Origin: Clostridium thermosuccinogenes
GTDB taxonomy: Bacteria; Bacillota; Clostridia; Acetivibrionales; DSM-5807
NCBI RefSeq assembly: GCF_002896855.1
Contig: NZ_CP021850.1
Coordinates: forward strand, 2,753,665-2,817,664
DNA length: 64,000 bases
Reading direction: 5' to 3'
Shown piece by piece: positions 63,796-64,000 of the stretch. Below the pieces are notes generated by a model, which worked only from the letters and a program-made list of their open reading frames with translations, did not search any database and had not been told where the DNA came from. The position numbers and the translations under genes were made by a program. The stretch's first letter is position 1. Every line of letters starts with the position of its first letter.

Positions 63796-64000
63796 ATGAA
63801 TGAAGTATTGCTGGACAATTTGATTCAACGTATCTCAAGCGGTGACAGGAGCGCTCTTGGTGAGTTGTATAATATCACAAGCAATGATGTTTATGGCTAT
63901 GCTCTCTCCATAGTATGCAGCAAATCTATGGCTGAAGACATCATGCATGACGTATATATTCAAATTTTCAACAGCGCAAAAACATATAAGTCCCAAGGCA
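63796..64000 (+). CDS. ECF sigma factor (3' end outside window)
   Basis: The first 68 residues are visible: region 2 of an ECF sigma factor (LIQRISSGDRSALGELYNIT, YGYALSIVCSKSMAEDIMHD, VYIQIFNSAKTYKS). ATG 63796 has AAGGAG 8 bases upstream. Region 4 and any anti-sigma gene lie beyond the window. It is a second, different ECF sigma only 2.5 kb from the first. Confidence 0.88.
   Translation, partial: MNEVLLDNLIQRISSGDRSALGELYNITSNDVYGYALSIVCSKSMAEDIMHDVYIQIFNSAKTYKSQG

Noticed and set aside
1-64000. tRNA, rRNA, prophage or integrative element
   Set aside because: No cloverleaf, rRNA stretch, integrase, or phage structural gene was seen on either strand.

Overview
The window reads as a chromosomal segment of a low-GC, Gram-positive member of the Clostridia. 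Three things point there: strong AGGAGG-type ribosome sites with frequent TTG/GTG starts, lipobox lipoproteins serving as ABC binding proteins, and YesM/YesN-type sensor-regulator pairs. Copper-amine-oxidase-like 'stalk' domains and a Fur-boxed siderophore operon fit a soil or gut anaerobe of the Ruminiclostridium/Acetivibrio kind. The species cannot be fixed from sequence alone. I saw no tRNA, rRNA, CRISPR array or prophage.

Layout. 0-5.6 kb: a leftward LplA/LplB-type carbohydrate uptake system (permease cut by the window edge) divergent from its probable membrane-bound AraC regulator. 6-16 kb: a MerR gene relic, then a leftward operon (two permeases, binding lipoprotein, zinc polyol/alcohol dehydrogenase, fructokinase) divergent from a YesM/YesN two-component pair. 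This arrangement suggests import of a sugar alcohol, oxidation to a ketose and phosphorylation. 16.2-20.2 kb: a tightly overlapped iron-siderophore ABC operon with a consensus promoter and a near-perfect Fur box. 20.2-22.0 kb: an IS30-type transposase inside a larger inverted-repeat element flanked by a 13-bp direct repeat.

22-28 kb: small housekeeping and accessory genes (DUF4256, SDR plus flavodoxin, methyltransferase, alpha/beta hydrolase), then an XRE regulator carrying seven exact 29-residue repeats. 28.6-35 kb: a complete oligopeptide ABC operon with a long structured leader and an attenuator after the binding-protein gene; its base and codon use looks richer in G+C than its neighbours. 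35-46 kb: a secreted stalk-domain protein, a Cys-rich cytosolic protein, a two-subunit ABC exporter, a PadR-DUF4180 regulator with an 18-bp perfect palindrome over its promoter, an AraC-GNAT fusion and a lipoprotein.

46-64 kb: a secreted NlpC/P60-like protein, an IS110-family transposase preceded by a structured non-coding segment (candidate bridge RNA), a worn-out intergenic stretch, a double-GNAT protein, a MerR/GyrI regulator with a 19-bp promoter spacer and a DUF3788-DUF3795 protein. These are followed by a 4.4-kb surface lectin/Ig-like pseudogene with about ten lesions, a broken TetR gene, an ECF sigma/DUF4367 anti-sigma pair, two unknown exported or membrane proteins, and the start of a second ECF sigma gene.

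Overall this is an accessory-rich region dominated by nutrient uptake and local one- and two-component regulation. Two transposase genes (IS30 and IS110) and several decaying genes are interspersed.
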